A DNA stretch of 64,000 nucleotides from Datisca glomerata (taxonomy: Eukaryota > Streptophyta > Magnoliopsida > Cucurbitales > Datiscaceae). Every line of letters begins with the position of its first letter. Position 1 is the stretch's first letter. Positions 11,101 through 23,049 of the stretch are shown piece after piece. The stretch lies in the NCBI GenBank assembly GCA_003255025.1, contig QANY01013250.1:992001-1056000 (forward strand), written 5' to 3'. Both the position numbers and the translations under genes were made by a program. The notes beneath the pieces were generated by a model. That model had not been told where the DNA came from, did not search any database, and saw only the letters and a list, made by a program, of their open reading frames with translations.

Positions 11101-12461
11101 TTTTTTTTATTCAGATTATTTTTTCCACTCTCATTATTACCCAGTTTTCTTTATTTACAAAAATATCATGTTATAACCCTAACCCAAACCAATTTCCATT
11201 CCATCGACAGTCTCTCCCTCAACTCCATCTCTCTCTCGACTCCATATCTCTCTCTATGGACGCCATCGCTTCTCACTCTCTCGCTCATTGTCATCTCTCC
11301 CTCCCAGTAGTAACCTCAAGTTCCCATTGCCGCTCTGAAGCTTGCGCAACCCCCTGTGAAAACATATGAGATCAACCAACCCTAAGTTCACGATTTGGTT
11401 GTAGATCTGTATTTTATTTCAAATCTCAGTTTTCTACGTCCAAAATGAGGTATTTATTTTTGCATTTTTTCTTCATTTTTTATTGATTTCATTTTGGTAT
11501 CTTTGATTGGGACTATTGGTGCTGTGTGATGTTCGTTTCTTTTGTTAATAGGTAGATTTGAAGTTTGCCTTATCTTTTTTTTCTTGCTTATATTCTAGAA
11601 ATTTGTTTTAGATTCTTTGTTTCTTGTGTGTAGGATTTGACCTCGATCTGGGTGGCTCTCAGTGGGTTCAAATGGCCAGCAGTTGGAAAAGAACAGTGGG
11701 AAACGAAGACCAATTCCTGATCCTCAGGTGTTTTTGATTTCGAACCTCTTATTTCTTTTGCTAAAAATTCCAAACCTATGATGTCGCTGCTTCGGATCCT
11801 CATCGATACATTGAGAAACGAAGACCAATTCCTGACCCTCAGGTCTTTTTACAACTTTTTTGCTTACTTTTTTTGGAACTTGTTGATTGATTTACCTTAA
11901 CAATTGAATGTGATGCACATATAACGAGCATAGGTCCTAGTCTTCCTCATTTTGATTGTTTCATTAGGTTTACTCTCTATTATCATTATTGAAGCGTATA
12001 GAAGAAGATTCAATCACACGTACTCAGTCTCCTAGATCCCTAAACTATATTGTTTTCATCTTCTCAATAATTTTTGTTTCTCATCTCTTAAATTCACTTA
12101 CTTTTTGTTTCTTTATGTTTGATAAAACTAAATTTTCAGGCACTGTTGGAGCTTCCGCGGTTTTTTAGGATCCAAATTCATTGAAACATGTAAGTTCAGA
12201 CTGTTTTACTTTTACAATTTGGATGAGTTGAGTTTGTAGATTTAGTTCAGCATCAATGCCACAAAATCTTGTATAAGCTTGTTCTGACAATCAATTTGTA
12301 ACTCCCTGGTACAATGGACAGGAAGTAGCTTGATGAAATTTTTTTGGATCTTATTACTAAAATAGAAATGAACTTGCTCTGATCTTACCATTCAAATTAT
12401 TAATTGGATTTTTTTCTTTTTCTGGGGTTTCTTAAACAACTAAACTTCTTTGATTCTGCAG
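11101..12461. other. CACTA interior, non-coding, probable captured sequence
   Basis: A CT-rich stretch (11190-11310) is followed by intron-like T-rich sequence. A 38-bp imperfect direct repeat, each copy containing AAACGAAGACCAATTCCTGA and then CCTCAGGT, lies at about 11694-11733 and 11810-11848. No protein similarity recognised; it may be 5' gene sequence captured together with the DEG7 pieces. Confidence 0.45.
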
Positions 12462-15147
12462 TCTGTCCTGGTCACAGTTGATCGTCATGAGTGGTATGTC
12501 CTTCCAAATATATATACTCGTAATGAGTGTACTGGTCTATTAGATAACAAGACCTGCTCTTGAACTTGACACTCATCTAGTGGCATCACCTAATAATCAT
12601 GTTGGGGAAGGTTTGGTGAGCCAAACAGTTATACTCAGTGATGATTCTTCTCGTTCAAGGCAGATGCATCAAGATAACGACCTAAAGTTAAGTGATAGTT
12701 TCATTATTATGTATACTAATTCTGAACATCCCTCAGAGGCTTCACATTCTTGTGATGGATCTGATGTTGGAAAAAAGAAATGACGAATGGAGGATGAGAT
12801 GTCTACTGATGGAAATGTTGCGGATTGTTCCCTACACAAAACACACAAAACTAAATTTGAGGATTCAAATACCTTACAAAATGCAGCACTAAGAGATTAT
12901 CAAAAGAAATAGTAGCAATGGCCATGAATGCTTCAATTGTTGAACGTGTTATAAAGCCCACCCTTGTAATGTTTAAGGTAATTTGGTAGAGTTCTTATGT
13001 TATTAATATCTTTAGTCTACTTTCCTAGTATTTCCATTTGTGTTTTCTCTAATCTTCTTAACTCTATAGTTATTATAATTATTACTGTTTTTTGTGGTTT
13101 AAATTAAAAATGTGTTTGAGTATTACAAGTTTTAAGTAAGCATCTTTAGATACTAATTATGGAAATGCCAATGCTGCATCTTTGCATTTGGTAAACTTCC
13201 TGATTATTTTTTATATGTGATGTTGATGCCTATATCTCTAAACTTCTGAATCTTATTGTGATGGTTGATTCTAATATTTCCTTCAGGAAGATTCTCTTTA
13301 TCAACATATTTTTTTGGTTTTTGTAATATGAATTGAGATTAAAGTATTAAATGTGAAATTAGTTTATATGTGTGGTCTGGAACCTCTATCTTCCTTCCAA
13401 TTGGGTTCTTAACTCCCTTGTTAATCATCATTTTATGAATTAATGACAAGCTATTGCTTTCATGGATACATTAGATAGGTAGTAGTGGGTGGTTAGTTAT
13501 CTAACTCTTTGTTGAAGACAATAGTTCTTTACAACTGCAGGTTCATGTGCCACCATCTTGCATGCTTGATGGTGTTCATTCACAACATTCTTTTGGGACT
13601 GGTGTCATTATATATCACTCTAAAAGCATGGGACTAATTGTTGTAGACAAGAATACTGTTGCAATATCTTCATCTGATGTGATGCTATCATTTGCTGCAT
13701 TTCCAATTAAGATTCCCAAGGAGGTAAATGGTTTTTATGTCATCAATGATCAGAAACTATGGACTATATATTCCACTCAAGTAATCTATCTTCCTTTGCA
13801 AGTTGTTTTCCTTCATCTTGTTCATAACTTACCTTAGTTACTTATGATCCCTCTACTCTGGGAGTTGTTGGTGCCAAATTGGTTCATGCTACCGAATTGC
13901 TTTCTGGTGGGTTGCACATTTACGATTGGTTCAAAACTTCCATACTTGATTAATTATTTGGTTCTAAACCTCATTAAAAAATAATTGAATATGAATTCTT
14001 TCATTGTTATTTGAATTCTTTTTTGTTTCTCCTTTATTGTCCATTTATTATTGACACTCAAAGTAAATGGATAAATATATTTGAACCAAAAATGATGGTG
14101 AATACAAGATGGTAATAGATGTGTCTGTGTCATTCTTATTTAGTTTTTTTTAACTTTATTATACCTCATTCTTTATTTGATAGTTTAGAAGTTAAATGTC
14201 ATAAATTTATTCTAATGGTTGAAGTTGAATGTGCCCTTGGTTCAGTAATATATACTGTACATGGTTATTAATTGGTTGGAAAACGCATGATATATCTATA
14301 TTCATTTGTGTGACAAATGTCAAGATTCTGTTCTTGAGTTGTAGTAGAAAAAAGAGGATCAACAAAAGACAACATCAACTTCTTTCATATGTTGCTAGTA
14401 TTAATTTTCTATATACTTTTGCAAAGTATTACATACCGAGAACTTCTCATGTGACAGTAAGATAAAGGATTCTTATTCATGAACAGAGCCTGCATTATGT
14501 CGTGGTGATTCAGTTTATCTTGTGGGGTTAGGTCAAAGCGTGCAAGATCCAAGAAATCCATTGTTACAAATCCATCCACTGCATTAAATATTGGTTCTGC
14601 TGACTGTCCACGATTTAGGGCAACGGACATGGAAGTTATTAAGCTTGACATTGGTAACCAACTTATCTGCTTTAAGATATCAACTGTTGAAATGTATATG
14701 CGATGTTTTATTTTGTTCTCTCTCAGATTTTGGTAGTTCTTTTTTTAGAGTGCTTACGGATGAGCATGGAAGGGTTCAAGCTATTTGGGGAAGCTTTTCC
14801 ACTCAAGTTAGTTCTTCTTCAGGGAAACCTCGAGTTATAAAAAAAAGTTAGTGTTTTTTTCTTCTTGTAATGGACTTCGTTAAAACTATTTTGAATAGTT
14901 TAAATCTTATTTTCTTTCTGCTCAAATATGGTTCCAATTCATCTGAGGATCACCGGTTTGTAAGACGTATCCCTATATATACGGTTAGCTAAGCCCTTGA
15001 CAAAATCATTTATGGTGCAAATGGACCAACTCTATTGATAAATTGAGTCAAAAGGCCGATGCCACTTCTTAGAATTTTGGAAGTTGAACTTTATCCAAGA
15101 ATACTTTCAAAGGCCCGAAGTTTTGAACTAACTGAATATTGGATCCA
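12462..15147 (+). pseudogene. DEG7: Captured fragments of a DEG7 (protease Do-like 7) gene
   Basis: Exon-like blocks appear in order. 12462 onward: SVLVTVDRHEWY and IYTRNECTGL, then a Ser/Asp-rich linker ending ERVIKPTLVMFK at 12978 before GT. 13542-13723: CMLDGVHSQHSFGTG, DVMLSFAAFPIKIP. 13800-13905: VVFLH-VHN then, after a frameshift, YDPSTLGVVGAKLVHATELL. 14490-14660: GDSVYLVGLGQS and NIGSADCPRFRATDMEVI in different frames. 14746-14833: FRVLTDEHGRVQAIWGSFST. 14930-15147: EDHRFVRRIPIYTVS, then VKRPMPLLRILEVELYPRIL. The order and introns match my memory of the second half of plant DEG7, a large nuclear Deg/HtrA protein; the active trypsin-like domain is not included. Frameshifts and stops (for example after 13836 and near 14985) make it a pseudogene. 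It sits wholly within the CACTA element, so it was captured by transduplication from a functional copy elsewhere. Confidence 0.85.
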
Positions 15148-15579
15148 GGTATACCTTTTGTCTTATCTATTTCATTCTTTTGACCTATCACTTTTTATCT
15201 TCTCATATGTATATTGGATATGTTGCATTGTCAGGAGCTCTTTTCAGAATGTTGAAGCCGTGTAGGCTAATATACATTTTATGACTTTCCTTTGGGTGTC
15301 TATTACTAAGAATTTTAGGTCTTTGTACCATTAGCTATGTTGATTTTATCCTATAGCATTGCCATGATGATTTAGTTGACACTTCACTCACAGGGCTTAG
15401 AATTGATATAGGTTTACAGTAAGAGATGATGCACTTTCATTCATTGAATCATTCAACGAGAAGAATTTGTGTAAATCACTATCATAAATATGTTCATAAT
15501 ATATTTTCTAGTATAATGTTACAGTTTTCTCCTAGTAAAGAGAAGCAAAAAAGTAAGACAAAAGGCACAGTGTCTACGG

Positions 15580-15839
15580 ATGAAGGGCTGTCATGACAGA
15601 TTTTTTTTAAATGACCCTTTAATGATGGGGATTGCCCGTCATTATAAGCAGCACCTATAATGACGGTCTATGTTTTACGAGACCTATAATGACGGGCTCC
15701 CTGTCATTAAAGGTGTTTTGGCGGCACCTTTTAATGATGGTTTTTGGTAAAATAAGTTTAGATGACAGTCGCATCCCTGTCATTAAAAGGTTTTGATGAC
15801 GAGTTTTTACTGTCATCTAAGCTCCATTTTGTAGTAGTG
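15580..15839. repeat. CACTA right terminus with subterminal motifs
   Basis: Many copies of a TGACGGG/CTGTCATTA-type motif in both orientations (for example CTGTCATGACAG, ATAATGACGGTC, CCTGTCATTAAAAGG) run up to the terminal TTTGTAGTAGTG. This mirrors the left end and gives the element its structure. Confidence 0.85.
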
Positions 15840-15905
15840 CACATTTTATCTCTGTTTTAATTCACATCTAGATGCTAACAGATAAATATTGAGAAAAAGA
15901 AATAA

Positions 15906-16271
15906 GGGAAATCTATAAAATACATCCTTCATGTTTACATTTTCAGTCATTTCTAACTTTAATGTTTTATTGTGTCATTTCTAACTTTGAAGTTACATTT
16001 TTGAATTAAAATTACTAAACTTCTATCTAGTTCCGCTGAAATTGTTGTTAGTACAACCATTAGCTTATAAATTAAAAGATGAAAACTCAGTCGTTTTGGC
16101 TACTAATTAACCTAGGGTGAAATTAAACTACATTTTATATCACTTCTCTTTCTTCATTTCACAAAACTCAACCGTTTCAGAATTCATGCATGACGGCCAG
16201 ACTTCTCCTTCATCGAGCTCTAAAGGAGAGAGTTGCTCGCACAATCGTCCGCTGCTTGTGGATGATCATAT
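15906..16271. repeat. MULE left terminal inverted repeat
   Basis: About 365 bp, ending at the TRIM insertion point (target CTAAA, 16272-16276). It pairs in inverted order with 17935-18216, 23943-24015 and 37510-37598, which are the right repeat cut into three pieces by copia B and copia A. Confidence 0.75.
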
Positions 16272-16276
16272 CTAAA

Positions 16277-17531
16277 TGTTGGGTGTTGTTAGGCATTCTC
16301 AATCGTAAAAGTTAACTTGAAATGTGATATTTTCCCTCACACTTATAAGCTGACTATCAGAACCTTCCACAACCAATCTAGGATAACCCCAACAATCTCC
16401 CTCATCACACATTGAGTCTTTAGTTAGATAACCATCTACTCGCTCTACCCGGATTCATCAACCATCGAGTCCTGAGTCGGATAACTGTCAACTCGCTTCA
16501 CTCGGATCACCACACATCAAACAGTGAGTCAGGGAGCCAACGACTCACTTCACCCGGATTCACCATACATCAAGTTACTGAGTTGGAGGGTCAACAACAC
16601 TCAACACTAGTATCAAAGCCAGATTCACCATATACTAGGTCACCAAATTTGATGCAACTCACTTCACATGAATTGAACTGAAAACTTGTTAAATAAAAAT
16701 GGACCTGACTCTGATACCACTTGTTTGGATTTTAGCAAACTCCAATAACGCATATCACTATTATCGTAGTCTATTGAATCAATTTAATTCCCAGAAAAAG
16801 AATTTATCAAATAGATTAATAAACCAAATACAGGAAGAAAATTAGGACACCAGATTTAACGTGAAAAACCTTTCAGTGTTAAGGGAAATATCACGAGACA
16901 AAGTCCGAATCAGATATCCACTATAAAATGATGGGGTTGCATCAAATATTTCCTTAGATAAAACTAGATGATTATTACATCAATTAAATAACCTGATGTA
17001 CGTCACCAATAATGGTGGATTACACCAAAATAAATCTCACTAATAAAGAGAATCAAAACCATAACGATAGATATAACGGAGAAATTACTATTGAAGATGA
17101 CTGTGATGAACCCGAGAAGACATCCTCAGATTACCAAGATGGTGAGAGTGAAAATTTATCATAACCACGAAGACGCCTTCAGATAATCATCGACTCACTA
17201 TACCCAGATTCATCAACTATCGGGTCCTAAGTCAGATAATCGTCGACTCGCTTCACCCTGATCACCATATATCAGGCTGTGAGTCAGGGAGCCAACGACT
17301 TACTTTATCTGGATTCATCATACATCAGGTTACTAGGTTGGAGGGCCAACAACTCACTTCATCTTATTGGATTGGAGACTTATTGGATAAACTTTGACCT
17401 GGCTTTGATACCAGTATTGGGTGTTGCTATGATTTTTCAACCCCAAAAGTTAGGTTGAGAGGTGAGACTTTCTCTCATACTTATAAACTGTATATCAATC
17501 TATTTCACAACCGATATAAGATAATTCAACA
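16277..17531 (-). mobile_element. TRIM-like short LTR retrotransposon with internal duplication
   Basis: Terminal direct repeats of 118 and 117 bp (16277-16394, TGTTGGGTGTTG...CCCCAACA; 17415-17531, TATTGGGTGTTG...ATTCAACA) are flanked by perfect 5-bp CTAAA duplications (16272-16276 and 17532-17536). Next to the right repeat the minus strand reads CTGGTATCAAAGCCAGG, an iMet-type primer site; next to the left repeat is a purine-rich tract on the minus strand (TGATGAGGGAGAT). The 1.25-kb element has no coding capacity. Its internal sequence is present twice (about 16395-16722 and 17150-17414, sharing ACTCGCTTCAC and GAGTCAGGGAGCCAACGAC), with an unrelated LTR-like stretch between. Confidence 0.8.
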
Positions 17532-17536
17532 CTAAA

Positions 17537-17934
17537 AGCTTCATGGATGAATCTAAATTGTAAGTTAACTTTCATTTTATTCATACCATAATTCATGGTT
17601 CAATTCATCCCTTCAACCTCTAATCTGTCAGTTATCAAGAGATATACAAAAGCAAGTTTTGTTGGATATCTGCGTGTAGAATTAATTCACCATTTGTTAT
17701 ATATCATTGGATAATTACTTTGATCATTTATGAGAAACAAAACTTGGGATTTTAATTTTTTTCCCTTCATATCTGATTTTGCCTTCAAATTTGGGGTTTT
17801 AATTTTTTCCCCTTTAGATTTGAGTAATTCCCATTATAGGTCAGTAGCTTTCAACTAGTTCAAAAATGTCCCAATTACGATTATTGGATTTTCTGAGTTC
17901 TGAGTTCTTTTTTTTTATGAATAAGAGCAATATT
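17537..17934. other. MULE central non-repeat region
   Basis: Roughly 400 bp of AT-rich sequence between the two long inverted repeats, with no recognised coding similarity. It contains a near-duplicate T-rich segment (GGGATTTTAATTTTTTTCCC near 17748 and GGGGTTTTAATTTTTTCCCC near 17795). Confidence 0.5.
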
Positions 17935-18216
17935 GTCTGAAAACTTAGATCCATCCACAAGCAATGGACAAACAGGCGAGCTATGATTACTGTTAGAGCT
18001 CGACGAAGAAGTGTGGCCCGCGTGCTGGAACCCTAGAGGAGGAGAAGTTAAATAAAATGAAATTGGTAAAAAAGGGCTTACTCTGTTTTGACCTGACTTG
18101 GCTACAAAAAGCTTCTAAATTTTCTTACTTTCTTCTGGTATTCATCCAATTCTTGCCTACTTTACAACTCAGATGTTAATTCACGACAGTAATTTGATGG
18201 GTTCTGACTAACAATT
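17935..18216. repeat. MULE right terminal inverted repeat, innermost piece
   Basis: The reverse complement contains CTTCTTCGTCGAGCTCTAA and GCTTGTGGATGGATCTAAG, paralleling CTTCATCGAGCTCTAA and GCTTGTGGATGATCATATCT in 16210-16275. Copia B is inserted at 18216; the repeat continues at 23943-24015 and, beyond copia A, at 37510-37598. Confidence 0.75.
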
Positions 18217-19118
18217 TGTTGTGAATAGAGATGGAACAAGATGCTTTCATTAACCAACGATTACAAGAAAATATGGAACGATTACAATGTAATTGCAACA
18301 GAAACGATTACAGAAAAATTTATTTGATCTAATAAATAAATAAAACAGAAAAATGATAACAACGAAATTAAGAACGAAAAATATGATGTAGATTGAGGAT
18401 TCCTCAAAAGAAATGTCCTAAAGACAATAATCGTCCTCCACAGGGTGCTTGGAGACTACGACGAATCGTCTCTGCAGGATACAACGATTTAAGGCAGAGT
18501 ACAGCAACCGATTACTCTGACTTTCAGAGAATTCCTTTTGTATTTCTCTCAATATGCAGGATGCTTTGTCAAGTGTTATTGTGTTCGTCTACCTCTAAAA
18601 ACGAAGCTAATGATGCCCTATTCTATATATAACGTTCAAAGCTTGGAGAGCAAGCCAAACATGTAGATAAACTAGAATCAGATTTTTTATGATATTATGG
18701 GATAATGGAGAGATTTTGTGAGATAATGAAAATATTTTAATTATCTTCTGCAGATAATTACAGATTCTGTTTGGAGATATATACTTTCTCTTCAAATAAA
18801 TCAAAGAAAATTTATCCAAAAATAAATTTTTTGACCGTACCGAAACCAAACTGAACTGAGCCGGCCGACTGGACGGACGGCGGCGGCGGCACGCGCATGT
18901 GAAGAGAACCATGTGCCATCTAGGTTCTGTTTCCCCATAAAATGTGGGGTGCCCGTTGGGGATAACCCCAAGGCATGAATGTTGAGTTCATAAACTCAAC
19001 ATTCTATCCTTGAGTTTCCAATGTGGGACAAATTCCCACTATATTTCACATCACACACTTTCATTCAATTTTTCAACCTTTCTTTGATTTTTCTTCTCTT
19101 CTTCTTTTCTCTCCAACA
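18217..19118 (-). repeat. Copia B 3' LTR
   Basis: 902 bp, TGTTGTGAATAG... to ...TTCTCTCCAACA on the plus strand. On the element strand a TATA-like TTATATATAGAATAGGG lies near 18617-18633. It contains a short GC-rich GGCGGCGGC stretch near 18878. Confidence 0.9.
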
Positions 19119-19800
19119 ATCCCCCACATGAATGACATGTGTCCTAACTAGACAACAACATAAGAGAGAGCAGATGAGATATGCATCAAGAGAGGTGTCT
19201 TTTGGACTTGAACCTTCCGTAATGAGAATTCATCGGATTTATTCTGAAGAACAGTGAACTACGTTCTTGAACTGAACTTCTTCTGAGATAAATCGAGACA
19301 ACAAATTTCACACATATCTCATCTTAATACATCTGAGTTCATACGATTTTGTTCATTTTGGTCCTGAACATATCTTGCTTTCATAAGAGCTCTAGAGAGG
19401 TTAAGCCATTCAGACCTCTCATAGAAGCGACCCCACTTCTACTCTCATATAGGTGACAACGATTAAGAGTATTCTGTCATTACTCCTCTGGCAAGCAAAA
19501 CATTGAGGTCATTAAATACTTACGTATACCCTTTTACGTCGACAGACAACACACTATCTTCATATCATAGGAATAGTAAGAAATCATAGGTTTCTCAGTG
19601 TTTCAATTCGAATCATCCCTACCAGTTTTCCTATTGAACCTAGATCTTGTGATTTTCAGTCAACTAGGTTAGGTTACCATCTGAATGATTCATTGAATAG
19701 ACTTTAGCCCCATTCCCCTCGATGTTTGTTTTATTAGTTTCCTTGACAATCCTTTTGTCAGAGGATCAACAAGATTATTCTTTGACTTTATAAAGTCTAT
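19119..19800. other. Copia B 3' non-coding region
   Basis: Sequence between the RNase H end and the 3' LTR, 682 bp. It begins with the purine tract (minus strand) and holds no gene; RNase H C-terminal remnants may lie in its right part. Confidence 0.6.
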
Positions 19801-20121
19801 GGAGATTACCCCATTGGACAACAACTACTTAATGGTATTATGTCTTCATCTAATATGTCTAGACTTACCATTATACACATTATTTTTCGCTCTAAATGTT
19901 GTAGCCATATTGTCACAGTGGACACATATAGCTGACACAGGTTTTGGCCACACCAGAATATCTTCCAGAAAATTCCTGAGCCATTCTGCTTCTTCACAAG
20001 TCTTGTCCAATGCTATGAATTCTGATTCCATAGTTGAACGAGCTATACAGGTCTACTTAGTAGATCTCTACGAGATAGTTCCACCACCTAGGGTAAACAC
20101 AGATCCACTAGTAGATTTAGT
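19801..20121 (-). pseudogene. Copia B RNase H domain
   Basis: The 19846-20031 minus frame reads MESEFIALDKTCEEAEWLRN and continues to CDNMATTFRAKN, the copia RNase H core; upstream VFTLGGGTIS and the CIARSTMESEF-like region lie in adjacent frames at 20030-20105. A stop and a frame change separate them. It follows reverse transcriptase directly, as in complete copia polyproteins. Confidence 0.85.
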
Positions 20122-21129
20122 CTATAAACTGTCTGATATCCAGTTAGCATCACTAAATCCTTCTATCACCGGCGGATAGGTTGAGTAATGCAGTCCGTAG
20201 TTCATTGTGAATTTTAAGTACCTTAGTACTCTCACCAATGCACTCCAGTGATCACGTCCAGGATTACTCATATATCTTGCCAGCCTTCCAACTGAATAGG
20301 CTATATCAGGCCTGGTGAAATTCATGATATACATTAAACTTCTAGTTATTTGTGAGTACTCCAATCGAGATACTCCAACTACATCATTCTTCCTTAACTT
20401 ACAATTTGGGTCGAAATGAATTACAACAGGTTTGCTTTCATATTGCCCAAACATTTTCAAAATCTTTTCTACATAGTGAGACTGGGTAAGGATATATTCA
20501 TTTTCAGTTCTCTTTACTTGAATTCCAAGAATGACATCTACTTTACCTAAGTCTTTCACGTAAAATCTAGAATTCAACATCCTCTTGGTAGAGGATATTA
20601 TATCCTTGTTTGATCACACTATAAGCATGTCATCTACATACAAGCATACTATGATAAACTGATCATTAGTACATTTAATGTACACACATTTATCACACTC
20701 ATTTATCTTGAATCCATCAAATAACATTGTATGATCAAACTTCTCCTGTCATTTCTTCGGTGCTTGTTTTAATCCATAAAGTGATTTAACAAGTTTACAG
20801 ACCTTTCGTTCTTGGCCTTTAACCACGAACCCTTCAGGCTGTTCCATATATATTTCTTCATCCAATTCTCCATTTAAGAAAGCAATTTTCACATCCATTT
20901 GATGAATTTCCAAAGTATGCAAAGCTGCTAGTGCAATCAGCATCCTAATAGATGTGATTCTCGTCACTGGAGAATAGGTATCGAAAAAGTCTATGCATTC
21001 CTTCTGTCGATATCCTTTAACTACCAATTGAGCTTTGTATTTTTCAATAGTACCATCAGCTCTCAGCTTTCTTTTAAAGATCCATCTACAGCCTATTGGT
21101 TTATTCCCAGGAGGGAGATCAACCAACAT
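20122..21129 (-). pseudogene. Copia B reverse transcriptase
   Basis: 20749-21129 encodes KPIGCRWIFKRKLRADGTI, KAQLVVKGYRQKECIDFFD, then HQMDVKIAFLNGELDEEIYM and KSLYGLKQAPKK, all canonical copia blocks including the catalytic Asp of QMDV. The YVDDM catalytic pair is intact in the linker near 20615-20650 (LYVDDMLIV). 20122-20580 continues with [19 protein letters not shown] and [21 protein letters not shown] few stops break the frame between the two parts. Confidence 0.92.
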
Positions 21130-21910
21130 TCATGTATTATTTTGCATTATGAAATCTATCTCATTATCGACTGCTTCCTTCCGAAAATGAGGCTCACGGT
21201 TGGACAATGCCTCCTTATAGGTTTGAGGTTCGGCCTCCGTCAGGTATGTTAGAAACTTTGGGACAAATGAGGTACTCGTTTTAGCTCTTTTACTTCTTCT
21301 AAGCTCAGGTTCAGATTCTTCATCAATCTGAGCTCTAGAAAAACTTTCTTCTAATCCTCGTTCGACATTTTGACTGTGTCTTCCTTCCTTAAAAGGAAAT
21401 ATATTCTCAAAGAATTCTGCATTGACAGACTCCATTATAGAGCTGATACTTATGTTAGAAATTTCTGACCTAATAACCAAAAATCTATATGCAGCACTGT
21501 TCAATGCATATACAATGAAAACACAGTCTATTATCTTAGGTCCAAGCTTTACTCTCTTTGGCAATGGTACTTGTACCTTTGCGAGACACCCCCACACTTT
21601 TAGGATTTTATAGGAAGGTAACTTCCCTTTCCACTCTTCATAAGGAGACTTGTTGGTCTTCTTATGTGGAATCCTGTTAAGTATGGTGTTTGTTGTAAGC
21701 AAAGCCTCCCCCCATAAATTTTAGGGTAATCCATGACTGTTCAACATACAGTTCACCATATTTTTCAGAGTTCTGTTTTTCCTTTCAGCCACCCCATTCT
21801 GTTGAGGCGTGTAAGGTGTTGTAGTCTGATGCACAATTTCATGTAGAGCACAGAATTCAGACAGCATAGTGGAGTCATATTCTCCACCTCGGTCAGATAT
21901 AAGCACTTTG
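21130..21910 (-). pseudogene. Copia B integrase
   Basis: 21721-21906 carries SDRGGEYDSTMLSEFC and TTTPYTPQQNGVAERKNRTL, the D and E blocks of the copia integrase core. After one stop, 21130-21702 continues with TILNRIPHKKTNKSPYEEW, KVWGCLAKVQVPLPKRVKLG and the linker to reverse transcriptase. The upstream N-terminal zinc-binding part is at 22130-22392. Confidence 0.9.
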
Positions 21911-22700
21911 ATATGTTTACCAAGTTATTTTTCAATTTCAGACTTGTATGTCTTAAACATATCTAAAGTCTCATCCTTTGAATGAAGCAGATATACATAG
22001 CAATATTTACTGAAATCATCAACAAATGTAACAAAATATTTTCTACCTCCCCTACTAGGAGCTAATTTTAAATCACATAAATCACTATGTATTAAATTAA
22101 GTGGGCCATTCGTTCTCTCTACAGATTTAAATTATTTTCTTGCAAATTTAGATTCTACGCATATTTCACATTTATTTCCTTTTTCTAGGTTAAATCTAGG
22201 TAGAAGTTCTAAATTAATCATACGTTGTAAGGAACGAAAATTAGCATGACCTAATCTAGCATGCCAAATATTAGAAAGTTCAGGGATATAAATGGAAGAA
22301 GTAGCAGAATTATTATTAATGATTTCAGGGGTTACAGCAGACACATTAAGTTTAAAAAGACCATCAAAACTATAACATTTCCCAACAAACATCCCTCCCT
22401 TAGTCAGAATAAACTTGCCAAAATCAAAGAAAAGCTTAAATCCACTTTACATAAAAGAGATCCTGAAACCAAATTTCTACGAATTTCAGGCGCGTGCAGG
22501 ACGTTTAGGAGAGTAAGTTGTTTTTCGTATGTGAATTTCAGCACAACCTTTCACTTTCCCTTAACAACAGCTTCTGAGGCGTTTCCCATATAAAGAACCT
22601 CATCTTTATCAACCTCAGCATATGTTGAAAAGATGGTTCGGTCACTGCCCACGTGCTTCGTAGCACCAGTGTTGACCCATCATTCCTTGGCGTCAGTGAC
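21911..22700 (-). pseudogene. Copia B integrase N-terminus, GAG-pre and protease region
   Basis: 22132-22392 has NIWHARLGHANFRSLQRMIN and KCEICVESKFARK, the His/Cys GAG-pre-integrase domain. 21911-22131 holds the first integrase core block with stops. The protease active-site region is degraded near 22650-22690 (a CW-TNTGATKH-like reading). Confidence 0.8.
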
Positions 22701-23032
22701 CATACAACACATAGATCATCTATCTCTATCATATTTGCTTGGTTCGTTTTCCCACTGTTATGGGTTTGGTTACTATCGTTTTGATCTTTCTTAAACCGGC
22801 AGTCCTTTACTCTATGTCCGACTTTACCGCACACCCAGCAACTGCTCTCAATGCATTTATCTGAATTATTTTTTTGAGCATTGCTTGTCGATATCTTCCT
22901 TTTCTTGTCCGATGGATTGGATTTGTTTCCTTCTACCACATTAGCTTTCATCCCGTAGGTTGCCCACATCGCTTTTTTTCATTTTTCTGGTTTCTCAGCG
23001 TGCAGAGTCTTGATCCCAGCAGATTGTTCCAT
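22701..23032 (-). pseudogene. Copia B shortened gag with intact zinc knuckle
   Basis: The minus-strand ATG at 23032 opens MEQSAGIKTLHAEKPEK, then one stop, then in the same frame MWATYGMKANVVEGNKSNP. The zinc knuckle CWVCGKVGHRVKDC (about 22790-22835) fits C-x2-C-x4-H-x4-C exactly. The usual 200-residue coat domain between the EKPEK opening and the knuckle is missing, so an in-frame-sized deletion removed most of gag. The leader between LTR and ATG is only 17 bases. Confidence 0.8.
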
Positions 23033-23049
23033 AGATATTGTCTTTAGAT

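Larger units (their letters stand above)
10905..15839. mobile_element. Non-autonomous CACTA (CMC/EnSpm) transposon carrying gene fragments
   Basis: The ends are CACTACTACAAA and TTTGTAGTAGTG, an inverted pair beginning with the CACTA hallmark. A 3-bp CAC duplication flanks it (10902-10904 and 15840-15842), as expected for this superfamily. Both ends carry subterminal arrays of TGACAG/CTGTCA-type motifs. No transposase similarity was seen in 4.9 kb; instead the interior holds pieces of a DEG7-like gene and other intron-like sequence, so this is a Pack-CACTA-type element that would depend on transposase supplied in trans. Confidence 0.9.

Noticed and set aside
14409..14651. Minus-strand open frame of 80 codons
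   Set aside because: Antisense shadow of the captured DEG7 exon at 14490-14660.
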